The translations under genes were made by a program, and so were the position numbers. 64,000 bases of DNA from Macrophomina tecta (taxonomy: Eukaryota; Ascomycota; Dothideomycetes; Botryosphaeriales; Botryosphaeriaceae). The DNA is taken from the NCBI GenBank assembly GCA_024180945.1, contig JAKSGN010000016.1, positions 744,001-808,000 of the forward strand, written 5' to 3'. Of this stretch, positions 13,401 through 26,455 are shown piece after piece. The stretch's first letter is position 1. Each line of letters begins with the position of its first letter. Under the pieces are notes generated by a model. That model saw nothing but the letters and a program-made list of their open reading frames with translations. It was not told the origin of the DNA and did no database searches.

Positions 13401-14156
13401 AAGGGCGCGGTTGGACTAGTCGTCTAGGTATACTACGGCCTTCTGGAATTCTATAGTATAGTCCGCTACTAAGGTCTTCTAGTAGATGTTTATAACGGCT
13501 CGTCGGGCCTTATTAACCTCGTCGAGGTCTCCGAAGCTTTATTTAATTTAAGTCACGAAGTGCTTATAGCTATTAAAGACTTTCTTAGTATTCTCTTTAC
13601 GTGCTTCTAGTTCTTTCTCTATTCAGTCTCTAAGGTAGGGCTTAAACCACTGTGCCGCAATGTCGCGGAGGTAGGTGGCTATGAATATTACCTTTTTATC
13701 GTCGGTAGGGAAGTCTCTAGAGTTAAAGAAGAAGTATAGATCGAGTTACGAGAGAAAGGTCTAGAGCTTCTTTTAGTTACCGTAGAATAGATCTGGCTTA
13801 GCCATTTTCGTGCTTCTATTAGGAGGTTGAGTTATTATTAATACCGGAGCGTAAACGGGTACCGGGGTAGGGGTTATCGAAGTAGCTTGGTTGCGAAGTT
13901 CGCCTATTTATCGATAGAGCTAGGTGTTCTCGTTGGTCTACTCCTAGAGTTGTCTACGTAGTTCGCTAATCTAGCCTTATATATCTTAAATGACCTAAAA
14001 GAGGTCGGCTATAGTTGGCTATAGGGGACCGTTATTATTTATATCGACATCGTTTATTGTGTTACTTAGTTAGCGTTAAGTGTCGGGTAATACTACCTTA
14101 TTATTAAGTATTTCTTTTCTTGGAACTGCCTTCCCTTATAAGGATAGTAGTTAAAG
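7441..14156 (-). pseudogene. G1 gag-pol, interrupted by a solo LTR
   Basis: Read on the minus strand from about 13.8 kb leftward: gag-like region with a Cys-rich knuckle near 13.0-13.1 kb, protease near 11.7-11.9 kb, reverse transcriptase with KLRLYIDY and LNDITVKNRYPLPRIDE near 10.85-10.93 kb, RNase H to about 9.8 kb (DALSRRADY-like before the solo LTR), integrase about 9.0-8.0 kb. The order protease-RT-RNase H-integrase identifies gypsy/Metaviridae. Numerous stops, probably by RIP, although several segments keep moderate GC. A 778-bp LTR (9034-9811) sits between RNase H and integrase. Confidence 0.8.
9034..9811 (-). repeat. Solo G1-type LTR inserted in G1 pol
   Basis: A 778-bp LTR running TGTTACGAACCC...GGCCGCTGTTATA on the + strand, flanked by a perfect TSD tagtc (9029-9033 and 9812-9816). 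By the orientation rule used for G1 (TGTTACGAACCC is the LTR 5' end), it is inverted relative to its host. It is about 100 bp longer than the host LTRs and close in length to the solo LTR at 56354, so it probably belongs to a sister subfamily. Confidence 0.88.
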
Positions 14157-14813
14157 TATAACGGCGGCCTCTTCTACTAGGTTTTGGAATCGCCTAGTAG
14201 GGTTAGGTAGCTAAAGGGTTTACCTTAAAGGATAAGAGAAGGGTAAAGAATTAGAACGATAGTAGTGATTACGTAATATATCGGTGCGCGGTGCGCGTTA
14301 GGCTTGTTACCTCTAATAGGGTTATATTGGAACTTTGAGTTGACCACGAAGGTCAAAGTACTATCTAAGGAGTATGTCTATATACTATAGGAAATGTGTA
14401 GTAATTTGTGGATAGTGGTAGATAGTTGGCATCCTTAGTTATCTAAGTGTCGTAGAGGATGATGATGATGATGATGATGATGAATTTATAGATCGTCCTA
14501 GCCGCCGATGGCAGCTATGCGGCGCTTAGCCGGCTCCACTGCGCCCGCTAGGCCCGTTTGAGCCTAATTAAGACGGCGGAGTCCGGTCTGCTCTCTATCT
14601 ACTTTGTATACCTCTACGTATATGTCTCTTGGCGTACGGTTTTCCCGTAGCGCTAGTAATCTCTGTATACTATTCCGTCTTCCTCTAGTGTTAAGCTTTA
14701 TGCTGTGAGTATAATATCGCTCTAAATTGCCCGAGGAGCTTGGTTGCTATTATGAACTTTGCTGCTGCTATGGCGGTGCTGCGCTGGTTTAGCAGCTTCC
14801 TTAGATCCGTTGT

Positions 14814-15077
14814 CTAGCGTCTTCTACCCTTCTCATCCGGCGTATGGAAGGTGAGCCTTAGTTCGTTGAATCTGCTATACGTGTATAGCACGTGGCTAAC
14901 TGTCTGTAATCCTTGCCCGCATTCGTATTCACCGGATGTTACGCCTGGCACTTTCCTCTGGTAGAGGAAGTGCCGTAGGCTAATCTTGCCGGTTCTTATC
15001 TGTATGATTAGCGAGCTTAGCACCCTTGGTGTGCTGCGGTAGAGCTCTAGTAACTTTCTTATTGGTTCGGGCGCCAC
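14814..15077 (-). pseudogene. LINE ORF2 C-terminal region (cysteine-bearing tail)
   Basis: An 87-residue open stretch lying 3' of RNase H in the LINE. It contains TGKISLRHFLYQRKVPG and a following ECGQGLQTVSHVLYT segment, the region seen after RNase H in fungal LINEs where a C..C...H...C cluster is usual. Only part of the cluster is visible. It is in the same orientation as the RNase H piece but not fused to it in an open frame. Confidence 0.65.
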
Positions 15078-15296
15078 CTTAAATAGTTAACGCCCGCGTG
15101 CACTCTCTCGCCAGAGCTTCTTTTACTCCTCTATTACTGCCTGATGAATAGATTGTCTAAGTGCCGCTATTAAGCTGTCTTGCGTGCGTGGTCCTGTGGC
15201 GCGATCTCTAGTCTTTAAAGTGCGCCCTTGCTGTGCCGCTGCTTTCGCTAGCGCATCTGCTGATTCGTTGCTAGGGACACCTTGGTGAGCGGGGAT

Positions 15297-15563
15297 CTAG
15301 TGGAAATTAAAGGAAGCACCTGTCCCCCAGAGCTGCTGTAGCTTTAAGATGACCGATGCGAGTATCTGCTGGCCGGAATGATTACTAGGGTGGATTAGGG
15401 CTCGTAGCGCCGCTTGGTTGTCTGTAAATATAAAGAACCTTGTAATGCCCTGCGAGATAGCCGTGCTTGCGATTTCTAGTGCTATTTTAATCCCTTGGAG
15501 CTCCGCTGCGTAGACTGTGGTGAACTTGGTCGACCTAATGTACCTCTTGCGGCTTGTACACAT
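15297..15563 (-). pseudogene. LINE RNase H domain fragment
   Basis: An 88-residue open stretch with YAAELQGIKIAL (the RNase H Glu motif) and FIFTDNQAALRAL (the Asp motif), both catalytic acidic residues retained. It is a segment of a LINE ORF2; the reverse transcriptase that should precede it is absent because of the 5' truncation. Confidence 0.8.
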
Positions 15564-16448
15564 ACTAGGGGCTATTGCAGCTGCGCCTATATGGCCGTTA
15601 ACTGCGCTCCCGTTTATGTAGATGAGTACTCCTTCTGTGTTGTCCCGGATCTGGTTGTGCTGTGCTACTGCTAGTTCTCTAGAGCCCGCTATCTCTACTG
15701 GTGGCGGTCTCCACTAAGGGAAGAAGAGGTGCGGGAGCCTTCGTTCGATGTTAGCGGTATTCTTATCCCCAAGCTTAGCCTTCTACTGTTCACGTATCCG
15801 TAGGAGTGGGCTGGATGTCGTCGGGGAGGCCCTGTCGTAGAGGATAGTCGTGATCCTTTGTTATCCAGTGGGCCCGGTGGGTCCCACGTGACTTGGGCGC
15901 TAAGGCCTATTTTCCGGAACCCGACTTCTGTTCTGATAAGCGGACGACATGCTCGATATTCTCTTTATCCGTCCCTTGTGTCCGAAGTCGGTTTCCTAGA
16001 TCTGTGCCCTTTTTCTATGGGTGTCTTTCCCCTGCGGGAACTCGGTCCTGCTATTCTTCCGGGTAGTCGCTGTGCTGCGCGGGCGTCGCTCCCGTGCGGG
16101 CTTCCATTGCTGCCTTGCCTAGGCCCGTACGCGCCGTCTTCCCTTAAGGCCGGTTTTCCCGTGCGGGCGTTCCGCCCGTGGGGTTATAAAGCCCTTGTGC
16201 CCTAGGGTTCGTAATACTCCTTATCTCGAATATTCTATTCTTTAGGCAATAACACTCCTTAGTATTTAATCCCGTATCGGTACTCTTTCTCGGATCTTTA
16301 GTATCCTCGGTTATATAGCTATTACTTATATATATAAATAAGCCTACCGGCCTTCCTCTTAGGAGAAAGGTAGAAGTATATAGATAGAAATTCGATTCTC
16401 TCTTCTAACCTTACCGAGTTCGGGCCTAAGGCCCACCTAAATTCGATA

Positions 16449-19400
16449 GTTATGAGCCCGGCTATCGCATCTAATACGTAAACCGGATGAAGAGTAAGAA
16501 GTTACTCCCCGAGAACTAATAAAAGAATTCTAATACGAGACTATTTAGTAATAGCGGAATTAACTAAGAAAACTATTATTCTTAATTAATCTTTAGACTA
16601 GGATAACTGGCTATACCTTATACGCTTACGAGCTAAGGCTCTAGGTATTTAGGAAGTAGTAGATTCTAATTAAACTACACAACCCGATTAGATTTCGAAT
16701 CTAGGTAACCTACTACCCTTACCACCGGATAACGACGCCTAAGAATAAGAATGATTTAAGAACTAATATACTATCTTTTAATATAAAATTAACGTCTACG
16801 ACCGATGTTAGAAAGCTCTAGCAGAGCTTACTATATATATCTAAGAGTTAATTTTAATAACTAACCTTTTATTTATTACTTTAGAGAAGCTATACCTATG
16901 GAATATTCTTCGAGCACTTTAGAAGCGCCTTACACTAATAGACTAAGCTAGACTACTTAAGCTTAAGTACTAATACTATTAACTCTGTAAGCCTCTACGT
17001 AGTTAGAATGTCGAATCCTAGCTTTAATAATAGGAAAAACTCTATACTAAGGCGAAGAAATATAACCTAGCCAAAGTATTAGATAATCGACTAACCCGAG
17101 ACTTTCTTTTTATATTTAAGCCTATCGAATCTTAATTCGTTAGCACCTACTAAATTAAGAATCTCGACCTAGCGACCCGTGTTATAGACCTCTACGATAT
17201 AATTAAGAAATTCCGCTAGTACTACTAAGAGAACTAGTTAGTTAAATCCTAAAAGACTAAAGAAACCTACTTAGTATTTCCCGCTAACTTTTAAGAAAAA
17301 TAAGCTAAGATAGCACCTCTCTATCTCTATAGAATATATTACTGGGCCTTAGAATACTAGTATCTTAATCTATAAGCCGAAGGAAGACCTAAGAACTTTA
17401 AGCTAAATTCTAAGACCTAAGCTAAAGTTTAAGAGAAACTTTAGGACCCGAAATTTAAGGAAATTATCCTTAAGGCACTCGAGAGAAATAAGCAAATCTA
17501 GTAATAAAAATAATAGAAAGAATAAGCCTAATCTAAGAATTAGAATTAATAGACTAGCTAATTCTAGAATAGATAGCTTATAGTAATAATCGCATACTAC
17601 TTCTTCTTTGTAGCCCAAAGCAGTCTTCTATTTAATTCTTAGATTCTTAATTCTGGAACTAACATCTACGTCTATAACTAATTAATGGTACTTAGATTTA
17701 AGGAGACGAAGAAGGCTAGACCCGATAAAACTCTTAGATTAGATAATTAGTCTATTCTAATCTAAGCCTAGGGAACCGTCGATATTATCGTTAAAACCGA
17801 AACTAGCTAAGAAATTATTATACTAAATAATATCGTCTTTATTCTATCTTTTATGTTAAACCTCGTGTTAATAAGTATTATACTTAGTAAGAAGATCTAC
17901 TAGGATACCTAAAATATATAACTTATTTACTAAGGAAAACACTACTATAAAGTTTAATAATATTAAGAATATTTTCTGCTAGAATATAATTTTAATTTAG
18001 AATATTAAGGATATATAGTATTTCTAGTAGCTACCCGTAAAGCCTTAGTAGAGAAGTAGCATTAGATCCTTATACACGCGAACCTAGAAGTTATTTAATA
18101 CCTAGAAATAAATATAGAAGGAGTTTTAGTTACTAATAAGCCTTCTACCCCGAAGATAACTTAATACTAACCCTACGCTCTTTTAAAATCCTAGAGAATT
18201 ATCTTACGAGAATCGACTAAAGAAGAAAACTTCGATAAATTATTCTACTAAGTTTTATTTAACCTACTCTAAATTTAAAAGGGGTATAATTAAGATAAGT
18301 AGATATTCTACTTCACCTGTATTAAGATGGATTTTACCTTTATATTTACCTATCTAAATAAGTTAGACGTATAGGATATTATCGAGTTCATTCTTAAGTT
18401 TATTAAGACCTACTATAAGCGTTAGATTATTTTCTTTAAAACCGACGGCGAACAAACTATTAAAATAGAGACTAAATTCTTTCTCTAGTTAGAAGGAATT
18501 ACTCTTAAAACCTTAGCTCTAGCTATATCTAAATAGAATAGCCACGCCGAAAGATTAGGGAGTGTTATTCTATCTAAAACGAGAGCTATAAGAATTAGAG
18601 CTAATCTACCGTAATTACTCTGGCTAGAAATCGTTAAAATAGCTAGATATATTTATAATCATATACTAATAGCTAAGCTAAACTAGAAAACCCTATTCGA
18701 GGTAGTTATAGGTAAGAGACTAAATCTCTTCTATCTATATATCTATGGCTATAGAGCCTACGTATATAAGAAAAGGATTCTACGAAGCTAGAAACTTACC
18801 GAAAAAGTATACTTTAGATACCTTATTAAATACGACTCTACTAATATCTTTCGAATCTAGATTCTAAGCTAATATAAGATTATTCGAACTAGAGACGTTA
18901 AATTTAACGAGAACGAATTCTACTAACTAGAGAACCTAGACCTTACGTAACTTCTTTAAGAGGAAGCCTTAGAAATTATTTAAATACTTAAAATTTAGTA
19001 TCTAGTTAACTAATAAACCAATGAAGCTAAATCTAAGGATGGTAACTTTAAAGCTAGCTATACTATTCGAGCAATATAGGATATAAGACCTAAATAAGAG
19101 AAATCTAGAAGAAATTAATAGCTACTATTACTAGACCTATCGATTATAGCTAGTTAATAATACGGGTAATTATAAGAATTACTTCTAGACCTAGAAGTTT
19201 AACTAATAAAAAGGCTTCTACGACTTCTTCTAGCTTAGTACGATACTCTACTATAACTAGGAGTAGCCCTAGGAAACGTCGCTCTCCGAGAAGTAGAGAT
19301 ATTAGGTATAGTTACCGAGAATACTATTATACCTAAAAAAGGTAAAAGCAGTAAACGTAGTATACGAAACCTAAATCCTTAGCTATTAGAGAATCTATTT

Positions 19401-21226
19401 AAGAAACTAAGAAAGAAATAAAAAGATACCTATATCGTAGCCCTTAACGAAATTCGAGAAATTCTAAATTCTTCCTATTTTAGTGTATTTTTAGCCGTAA
19501 TTAATAGTTTAGGAAGTTTACTAAGGCTTTATAAAGATTAATTATTACTAGAACTACGAACTTTTAAGAAAATACTTTAGCACCTATTTTCTTTAGGATT
19601 TATTTTAGCCCTTAAGACTGAAGTTAGAGACCTTACTAAAATTAAAACCTAGAGATTCGTTAGGCATTATATTACTATATAAGCTAGTAAGAAAGTTATC
19701 CCTCTTACCTAGATTTTTAAGCATAAACTCGATACCGAGGGATATTTAATTAAATTTAAGGCTAGACTCTATGTCCGCGGCGATCTATAATTTACTAAAT
19801 AGGATATGTATATAGTAACTTTAGCCGCGCGGACTTTTAGAAGTATTATAGTAATTATAACAGCCTTCGACCTTAAATTATAATAATATAATATAATAAA
19901 TGCCTTCGTTAATAGTTTAATCGATAAGGATACGTACTACGAACTACTAGAGGGAATTTACCTACTCGAAGAATTCTAGGACCTTTAACTAGGACTTATT
20001 ATTTAACTTCTACGAGTACTCTACAGCCTTAAGTAATTATTAGCTCTATAGAATAGCTATCTATTAGTAATACTTTAAGATCTTAGTCTTATCTAAGTTC
20101 TAGAAGTCAACTACCTATTTTTAAATAAGGTAATAGTACTATTCTTCTTCGTAGATAATATTATAGTTATATACTTAATAGAATTCTTATGCTAAGTCGA
20201 TAAATTTTAATATAAACTTTTTAATATCTACGAACTACGAATTCTTAACGAACTCGAATAGTTCCTTAATATAAGGATTATTCGAGATAGACTATAGAGA
20301 AAGCTCTAGCTCTACTAAGATTTATATATCGAGAAACTAGGCGCTAAATTTAATATTAACTAGAATAAGTAATTAAAGATACTACTTCTAGTTAAAGATA
20401 TTTAACCTACTATAGTCTAAGCTACTAATTAGGAAATCTATACTTATTAATAAAAGATTAGATTTATTAACTTTACTATAGTTATAATATATCTAGATAT
20501 TATATAAGTAGTCTTAAGACTCGCGGAACATCTATAGAATCTTTTTAAGCGCTATTAGTAACTAGCTATACGCGCTATTAAATATTTAGTCTTAACTAAG
20601 CACCTTATAATCGAATTTAATAGAATCTATAGCTTATAATAAAACGTCTTTCTATTTTATAGCGACGCATCCTTCGCTAATAACTAGGAAACTAGAAAAT
20701 TAGCTTAGGGATATATCTTTTAGCTATTTAATAGACTAATCGATTAGAAGGCTAATAAATAGAAAATAATTACTATATTAAGTACTAAAGTAGAATTTCT
20801 TTTACTTTTAGATACGGCGAAAGAATTTCTTTAGTAGAAACGCCTCTTTAAATATATTTAGTTCGATCTAGACTATTATCTCTTTATCTAATGCGATAAC
20901 CGCTAGATAATTCGACTTTTAGACGAATCTTCGCCTAGACTTATAATAAAGCTACGCCACGTCGATATTTACTAATACTAGCTTCGTTAAGAGATTTAGA
21001 AGAAGTGAATTAGACTTTAATAGACTCTATTAGCGGAGATAATTATAGATAGACTTACTAAGGCTTTACCTATATAATGTTTCTAGTAATTTATTAAGCA
21101 ACTTAATCTTATTAATATTAAAGACTTAATTTCTTAGAAACCCAAAGATATTCTTTTAGATTAAACTTAATTCTTATAAATATTAAGGTCACAACAAGCA
21201 CTAGACTACTTATTATAAAGGGGGTG
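16449..21226 (+). pseudogene. C2 gag-pol, RIP-degenerated
   Basis: A single uninterrupted copia interior with no usable frame. Recognisable pieces are a gag-like first kilobase, an integrase region around 18300-18700, reverse transcriptase beginning FKHKLDTEGYLIK near 19730 with LYVRGDL just after it, and RNase H with FYSDASFAN near 20650. Order is gag, protease, integrase, RT, RNase H, as in copia. Frequent TAG/TAA at expected Trp and Gln codons fits RIP. Confidence 0.8.
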
Positions 21227-24200
21227 TGTTAACTAAAATTTTCTATTTTAGGTAATACTTCTTTTTTAATATTAGACTTTCTTATCTTACTATCTTAGAT
21301 ATCTTCTTATCTTAAATATTCTATTCTTTAGGTAATAACACTTCTTAGTATCTAATTCTATATCGGCATTCTTTCTCGGATCTTTGGTATCCTCGGTTAT
21401 ATAACTATTACTTATATATATAAATAAGCCTACCGGCCTTCCTCTTAGGAGAAAGGTAGAAGTATATAGATAGAAATTCGATTCTCTCTTCTAACCTTAC
21501 CGAGTTCGGGCCTAAGGCCCACCCAAATTCGACACTTATTAACGAAATGAATAATTAAAAAACGTTTTTAACGAAAAGTAGTCTTTTTACGCTTAAATAG
21601 CGAGAAGTCTCTTAGAACCGCCTTTTAAAGAGAACTATAAAGGAGAGAAATTACCCTCGAGATATTAAGTCCTTAAACACCTAAGTAAAATAATAATACT
21701 AAACGTTCTAGACAGTCGCTTATCTTAAAAGCAAGGGCACTACGAATTAGTAGTAATCTACCTAATTATAATTAGCCCGAATACGTTTATACGGCTACGT
21801 ATATCTTAAACCGAACACCTATAAAAGGACTTAACTAGAAGACTTTATTTAAGGTAGTTTATAGTAAGAAGCTAAACGTTAGCCATCTATATATATATAG
21901 CTATAAAGTATATATACTAAATAAGATAATTCCACGCATCTAAAAGCTTTAGAAAAGGGTACTAATCGGATACTTAGTTAGATATAACTCTACTAATATC
22001 TTTCGAATCTAGATACTAAGTATAGACAAGATCCTACACGTTAGAGATATTATATTTAATAAGAATAGTAAGTACTCACCTTATAAACAAGAGCACTATT
22101 AAGAAGTATCTAAAGCTAAGAAAGAATAAACCCTCGTATACCTATAAATTCGTTTAAATAATAACGATCTTATATTATCCTTAGCCTTATTAACGAGTAA
22201 CGAGTCCTTAGAGGACGAAATAGTCGAATCTTAAGAATAAAACTAAGCTATAGAAGCTAGTAGCAGCTATTAGCTAGATTTACTTATTTAACTACTAACA
22301 CTATTACTATCTGTAATGAGTAATAGGTTAAACTTATAAGAAGAGTAGCCTAAAAGTAGCCTTTAAGCACGCCAAACATAGAATACTAGAACGACCGTAA
22401 CTAGAGACGGTCAAATCTAGAATAATTAAGAGCCAGAGCTAGATTTAGAAACTACGCCTATAACGCTCGAATAATATTACTAACTAGCTCCTTAAGCCTC
22501 AGGGGGTAATTAAGAATAATAACCAAGACTCGGGTAACTAATACTAGCCTAATATAAGACTCCGCCTAATCTAGTAGCCACACGAGGCAACCGTACACTA
22601 AGGGGCTTAGAAATCAGCGCACAAATTAATCTAAATTCGATTATTTAAGGCAAAAGAACACGTAGATTAGCCTATATTACGCAACTCCTACTTAATCAGC
22701 ACTTAGATTAAGCCTAGAGAATTATATTCATTATAGCATTATCTACTAAATAGCTAATACGCCGGCACCGAGATACTCTTCTACCTAAGCCTAAGACATA
22801 TAAAAATACTCTTACGCACCTAATAGGCACTAAATTCCTTAAAGTAGTAGAAACGGAACTATAAAAAGTCTAGGATAAGAGAATATAGAAGGTTATTTTA
22901 GTAATAAATATATAAGATAATACTAAGAAGATAATATCGCTTACTTAGATATTTAAGTATAAACTCGACGAAAACGGCTATCTACTAAAGACACGTATTT
23001 ACGTTAGAGGTAATCTATAAATAACCTAGGAAGATACCTTTATAGCTACCCTAGCCTTCTATATTTTCTAAGCGCTTATAGCTATTATTTACGCCTTTAA
23101 CCTTAAAACAAGATAATATAACATTGTAAATACGTTTTTATACATTTTACTGAAGCAAACAATGTACTACAAGTCACTAAAAGAAATAATGTTAAAGAAT
23201 AAATAAGTTCTTTAACTACTTAAAGTACTATATAGCCTTAAAGAATTACTAGCGCTTTAGTAATGTTACTTCTATAATATACTTACGGAACTCGGCTTAG
23301 AACTGATTCTAGACGGTCTATATCTCTACGCGAATAATTATCTTTTTATATTCTTCTTTATAGATAATGTTATCATCGCCTATTATAGAAATAATGAATG
23401 ATACGTAGACGTATTCTAAGAGGACCTATTCTAGCGTTACGAGATATATATAATAAGCGAAATCTAGTAGTTTCTTATACTACGTATAGTTCGTAACTAA
23501 TAAGAGCATTTACTCTAGCTTTCTTAGAAATCCTATATTAATAGCCTAATTACTAAATATAACATTAAGAAAGTGAACGCTCTAGTAATACCTTTACTAT
23601 AAGATAAGCCTCTTATACTAAATAAGAACTTACACGTAATACTATAAGACATTTATACCTTCTAAAGTAAGATAGGATTAGTACAGTTCGCTATAATTAG
23701 TATAAGAGCGGATATTACCTTTATCGTATTAGCTCTATTAGCTTACCTAACTAATCCGTTATACTGTTACCTCGTACTAGCGCAGAGACTCCTTAAATAC
23801 CTTAGAGGAATAAAGAAACTCGCCTTATACTTTAACGGCTCCGTCTATTAGGATAAACAAAATATCTTTATAATTAGTAGTAATGCAGCGTATGCAAATA
23901 ATTAAGAAACGCGTAGAAGCTACTAAGACTCGCTCGTTACGCTATTTAGAGGTCTAGTAGATTAGAAAGCCACTAAACAACTAACTATTACTATATTAAC
24001 TACCGAAGCAGAGCTCTTTACCTTATCTAAAATAGCTAAGCAGTACTTCTAGTAGAAACAATTTTTTAACTAACTATAGTTTAATCTAGGCTATCTTATA
24101 CAGATTTAGTATAATAACCAAATAACACTATGGCTTATAGAGGAAAGCGTTGGAAAACTAACAACAAAGCTACGCCATATTAATATTTATTATTACTAGC

Positions 24201-24511
24201 TTAGATAAGAAGCGTTAGCAGGCAATATCTACTTTAGATAGACGCTTACAGCCGATATAATAGCAGACGGACTTATAAGTTTAATTCTTAGTTATACACG
24301 TAGTTATTCTTTTTTGCCTATAGCCACTATCTTATCGTACGCTAGCTATATCACCACACGAAGGGGGTGTGTTAGAATATTACGTGTATATATAATAAAC
24401 TTTAGCTTAGTCACGGAAGAGGACGGATAAGAGGACTCCCCTAAGCGTCCCTCTTACGCCTCATGCCACTTATTCTTAATTAATGGTATCACCACCAAAT
24501 CCAACAAGAAT

Positions 24512-24965
24512 AAAGCTTTTATATTAGATTTCTTAGTGTTGCGCGTCTTAAAGAACGAAACTACGGTGCTATCTAGGGCTTCTTATATATACTTATTCCT
24601 TATATAAGTAGATCCTTCTAGATATACCATATTAGAAATCCAATGAGGGTGATTTATAAGAAATAAGATTCTAGCCCCAATCCTTATCCGTTTTATATAA
24701 TTTTTATATCGTAATAACTAAAACTGATTGAACTTTTATAATGTATAAAAGGAATTTTGGAAGGGGCTATACCCGTTTAGTTATTAGTCAGTGAAGTGGG
24801 GTGGCGAATTTTACCACCTCGGTTTGCCACTGTGGTTTGCCACCGCAGTTTGCCACTGCTATAGCTCCGAGGTATATTTATTATATACCTTAGGTAGTAT
24901 TCTAATACCTAAGGTAATATATTAATAAGCTACGCTTATATAAGCTTACTTATTAATATTTAACA
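24512..24965 (-). repeat. CX left LTR, part 2
   Basis: Resumes directly after the right TSD copy (agaat, 24507-24511) of C1 and runs to ...atttaaca at 24965. With 3397-3546 it makes a 604-bp LTR. It holds the GC-richer block with three or more tttgccac(c/t) repeats near 24810-24860. Confidence 0.9.
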
Positions 24966-25384
24966 CACTCCCCTAAGCTTTTATAAGCGTTATAAGGGAT
25001 TTATAATCTTAATTTTATATCCGGTTTATTATACAATTTGGGACCGGTATATATGGGTAAATATAAGCAATTTAGTACCCTTATAATTGGACTTATAGTA
25101 AGCAATCTATTATCTACTTATATATATAGATATAGGGTCTTCTTTTAGTCTTTTATAAAGACTATTACTAGGACTTTATAAGGCCGATATTCTTTAAAAG
25201 TTCTTGCCATTTAGGACTATTAATTGGCTTAGTTAGTCCATCGGCAATAAGAGACTCGGTAGGAAAATAGCGTAGTTCTATTTCCCCTTTATTTATATAG
25301 TCCCTTATAAAGTGGTACCTTATATCAACGTGCTTAGTTCTAGCATGATATAAGGGATTTCCGGCTAGTTCTATAGCCGACTAG

Positions 25385-25577
25385 TGTTAGGACAATAGGC
25401 CCTGGCATACCCTTAGGGTGCTTATACCGTGCGTTCCACGTGCTTATCACGTGCTACGCACGGGCCCCCAGTATATAACGCCACCAAGGGGTGAATCCTG
25501 CACTACTAAGGATTCGCACCTAAGAATATACGACTCTTCTGAAGGCTCCCTGCTTATAACCAGCCCATTTGCTCACA
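25385..25577 (+). repeat. Solo LTR of family CY in CX
   Basis: A 193-bp sequence TGTTAGGACAATAGGCC...TTTGCTCACA with a perfect TSD actag (25380-25384, 25578-25582). A second copy lies at 36727-36920 in opposite orientation with its own TSD. It keeps higher GC than its surroundings, so it is a relatively young insertion. No full-length CY element is in the window, so the strand is nominal. Confidence 0.92.
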
Positions 25578-26455
25578 ACTAGCTATCCGTATATATATAT
25601 TTAACCGGTTTAAATAGGCTTTTAATATAGGAAGGCATTTCTTTAAGAATATTCTTTATATAAAGAAGTTCTTTTACTGCCTTCTTATAAGCTATATATT
25701 CGGCCTCGCAGCTACTTATAGCCACGGTTTTTTATAGTTTAGATAGCCAGCTTAGTGATATTTTATTTTGGCCTTGTCCTATAGTAAATATATAACCCGA
25801 GGTCGATTTTCTAGTTAAATCACCCCCCTAATCCGAGTCACTATAGTCTTCTATAGATAGGGGTTCGGATTGATTAACTAGATCTAGTTTTAGGCTATAA
25901 TCCTGCATTTCCTTTATATAGCCCCATAGATAACTAAGGGCTTTATAGTGTTCTAGTGCAGGAAATGCCATAAATCTAGCTAAGTAATTAACTGGATAAG
26001 CTAGATCCGGTCGGGTAAATATAGTTAAATATATAAGAGACCTTATTTCTTGTTGGTAGGCCTTTAATAAGTCTTTAGGAGCTTCTTTTATAGGTCTTTC
26101 TAAAGATAGACCTAAGGGAAGAGGTATCTTCCTAGGTTTTACTCTAGTTTTATTAAATTTATGAAGTATTTTATTAATAAAACCGTGCTGGCTTAGTTCT
26201 AGGCTGCCTTTAGAATACTTAATTTCGACGCCTAGAATCTCCTTTGCTTTACCTAGGTCCGATACTTCTAATTTAGCATTGGTAAGCTGTTTATATAGCT
26301 CCTTTAGGTAGGCCTCCGATTGGGTAAATATAAGAATATCGTCTATCCAAACGGCTAAGATAATAGGCTTATCTTTATTTATAAAGACAGCCATATCACT
26401 TATTAAAGGGTTATAACTATACTTAACTAATATACTAGTTAAATACTGTTGCCAT

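Larger units (their letters stand above)
14461..15832 (-). mobile_element. 5'-truncated LINE inserted in the G1 5' LTR
   Basis: A 1372-bp insertion flanked by a 13-bp TSD tgtcgtagaggat (14448-14460, 15833-15845). The 3' end (left, minus strand) terminates in a run of about seven CAT/ATC units rather than poly(A). Long variable TSD, 5' truncation and a simple-repeat tail are LINE hallmarks; a C-terminal RNase H domain suggests the Tad1/I group. Removing it gives a G1 LTR of exactly 675 bp. Confidence 0.92.
5928..16216 (-). mobile_element. Gypsy-type LTR retrotransposon G1 inserted in the C2 5' LTR
   Basis: LTRs: 5928-6602 (675 bp) and 14157-14460 plus 15846-16216 (304+371=675 bp, split by a LINE). 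Perfect TSD ctcct at 5923-5927 and 16217-16221. LTR ends are TGTTACGAACCC...GGCCGCCGTTACA on the minus strand. A purine tract (aagaggggggatag, minus strand, 6603-6616) abuts the left LTR, which is therefore the 3' LTR; gag-pol runs on the minus strand. The reconstituted C2 LTR around it has the exact expected length. Confidence 0.93.
5847..21534 (+). mobile_element. Copia-type element C2 inserted in C1
   Basis: The 5' LTR is split into 5847-5927 and 16222-16448 (81+227=308 bp) by gypsy G1; the 3' LTR is 21227-21534 (308 bp). The TSD cttat flanks the element (5842-5846 and 21535-21539). The sequence gttatgagcccgg directly follows the 5' LTR at 16449, the half-tRNA primer site, and a purine tract precedes the 3' LTR. 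The equal reconstituted LTR lengths support the nesting. Confidence 0.93.
3684..24369 (+). pseudogene. C1 gag-pol remnant, interrupted by C2
   Basis: Two internal parts, 3684-5846 and 21540-24369, carry a copia gag-pol full of stops. The left part should hold gag, protease and the start of integrase. The right part shows the integrase C-terminal region (LNRTPIKGLN near 21820, then RIQKLQKRVLIGYLVRY-like around 21950), the copia reverse transcriptase start FKYKLDENGYLLK near 22960, and an RNase H region ending before 24300. C2 therefore landed within the integrase part. The AT-richness and the TAA/TAG pattern fit RIP. No intact product is possible. Confidence 0.8.
3547..24506 (+). mobile_element. 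Copia-type element C1 inserted in the CX LTR
   Basis: Two 137-bp LTRs (3547-3683 and 24370-24506, TGTTAGAATATTACG...AAATCCAACA) flanked by a perfect 5-bp TSD agaat (3542-3546, 24507-24511). A primer site resembling gttatgagcc follows the left LTR (gttataagcct), and a purine tract aagggggtg precedes the right LTR, so the element is in + orientation. Its interior is interrupted at 5842-5846/21535-21539 by C2. Confidence 0.92.
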
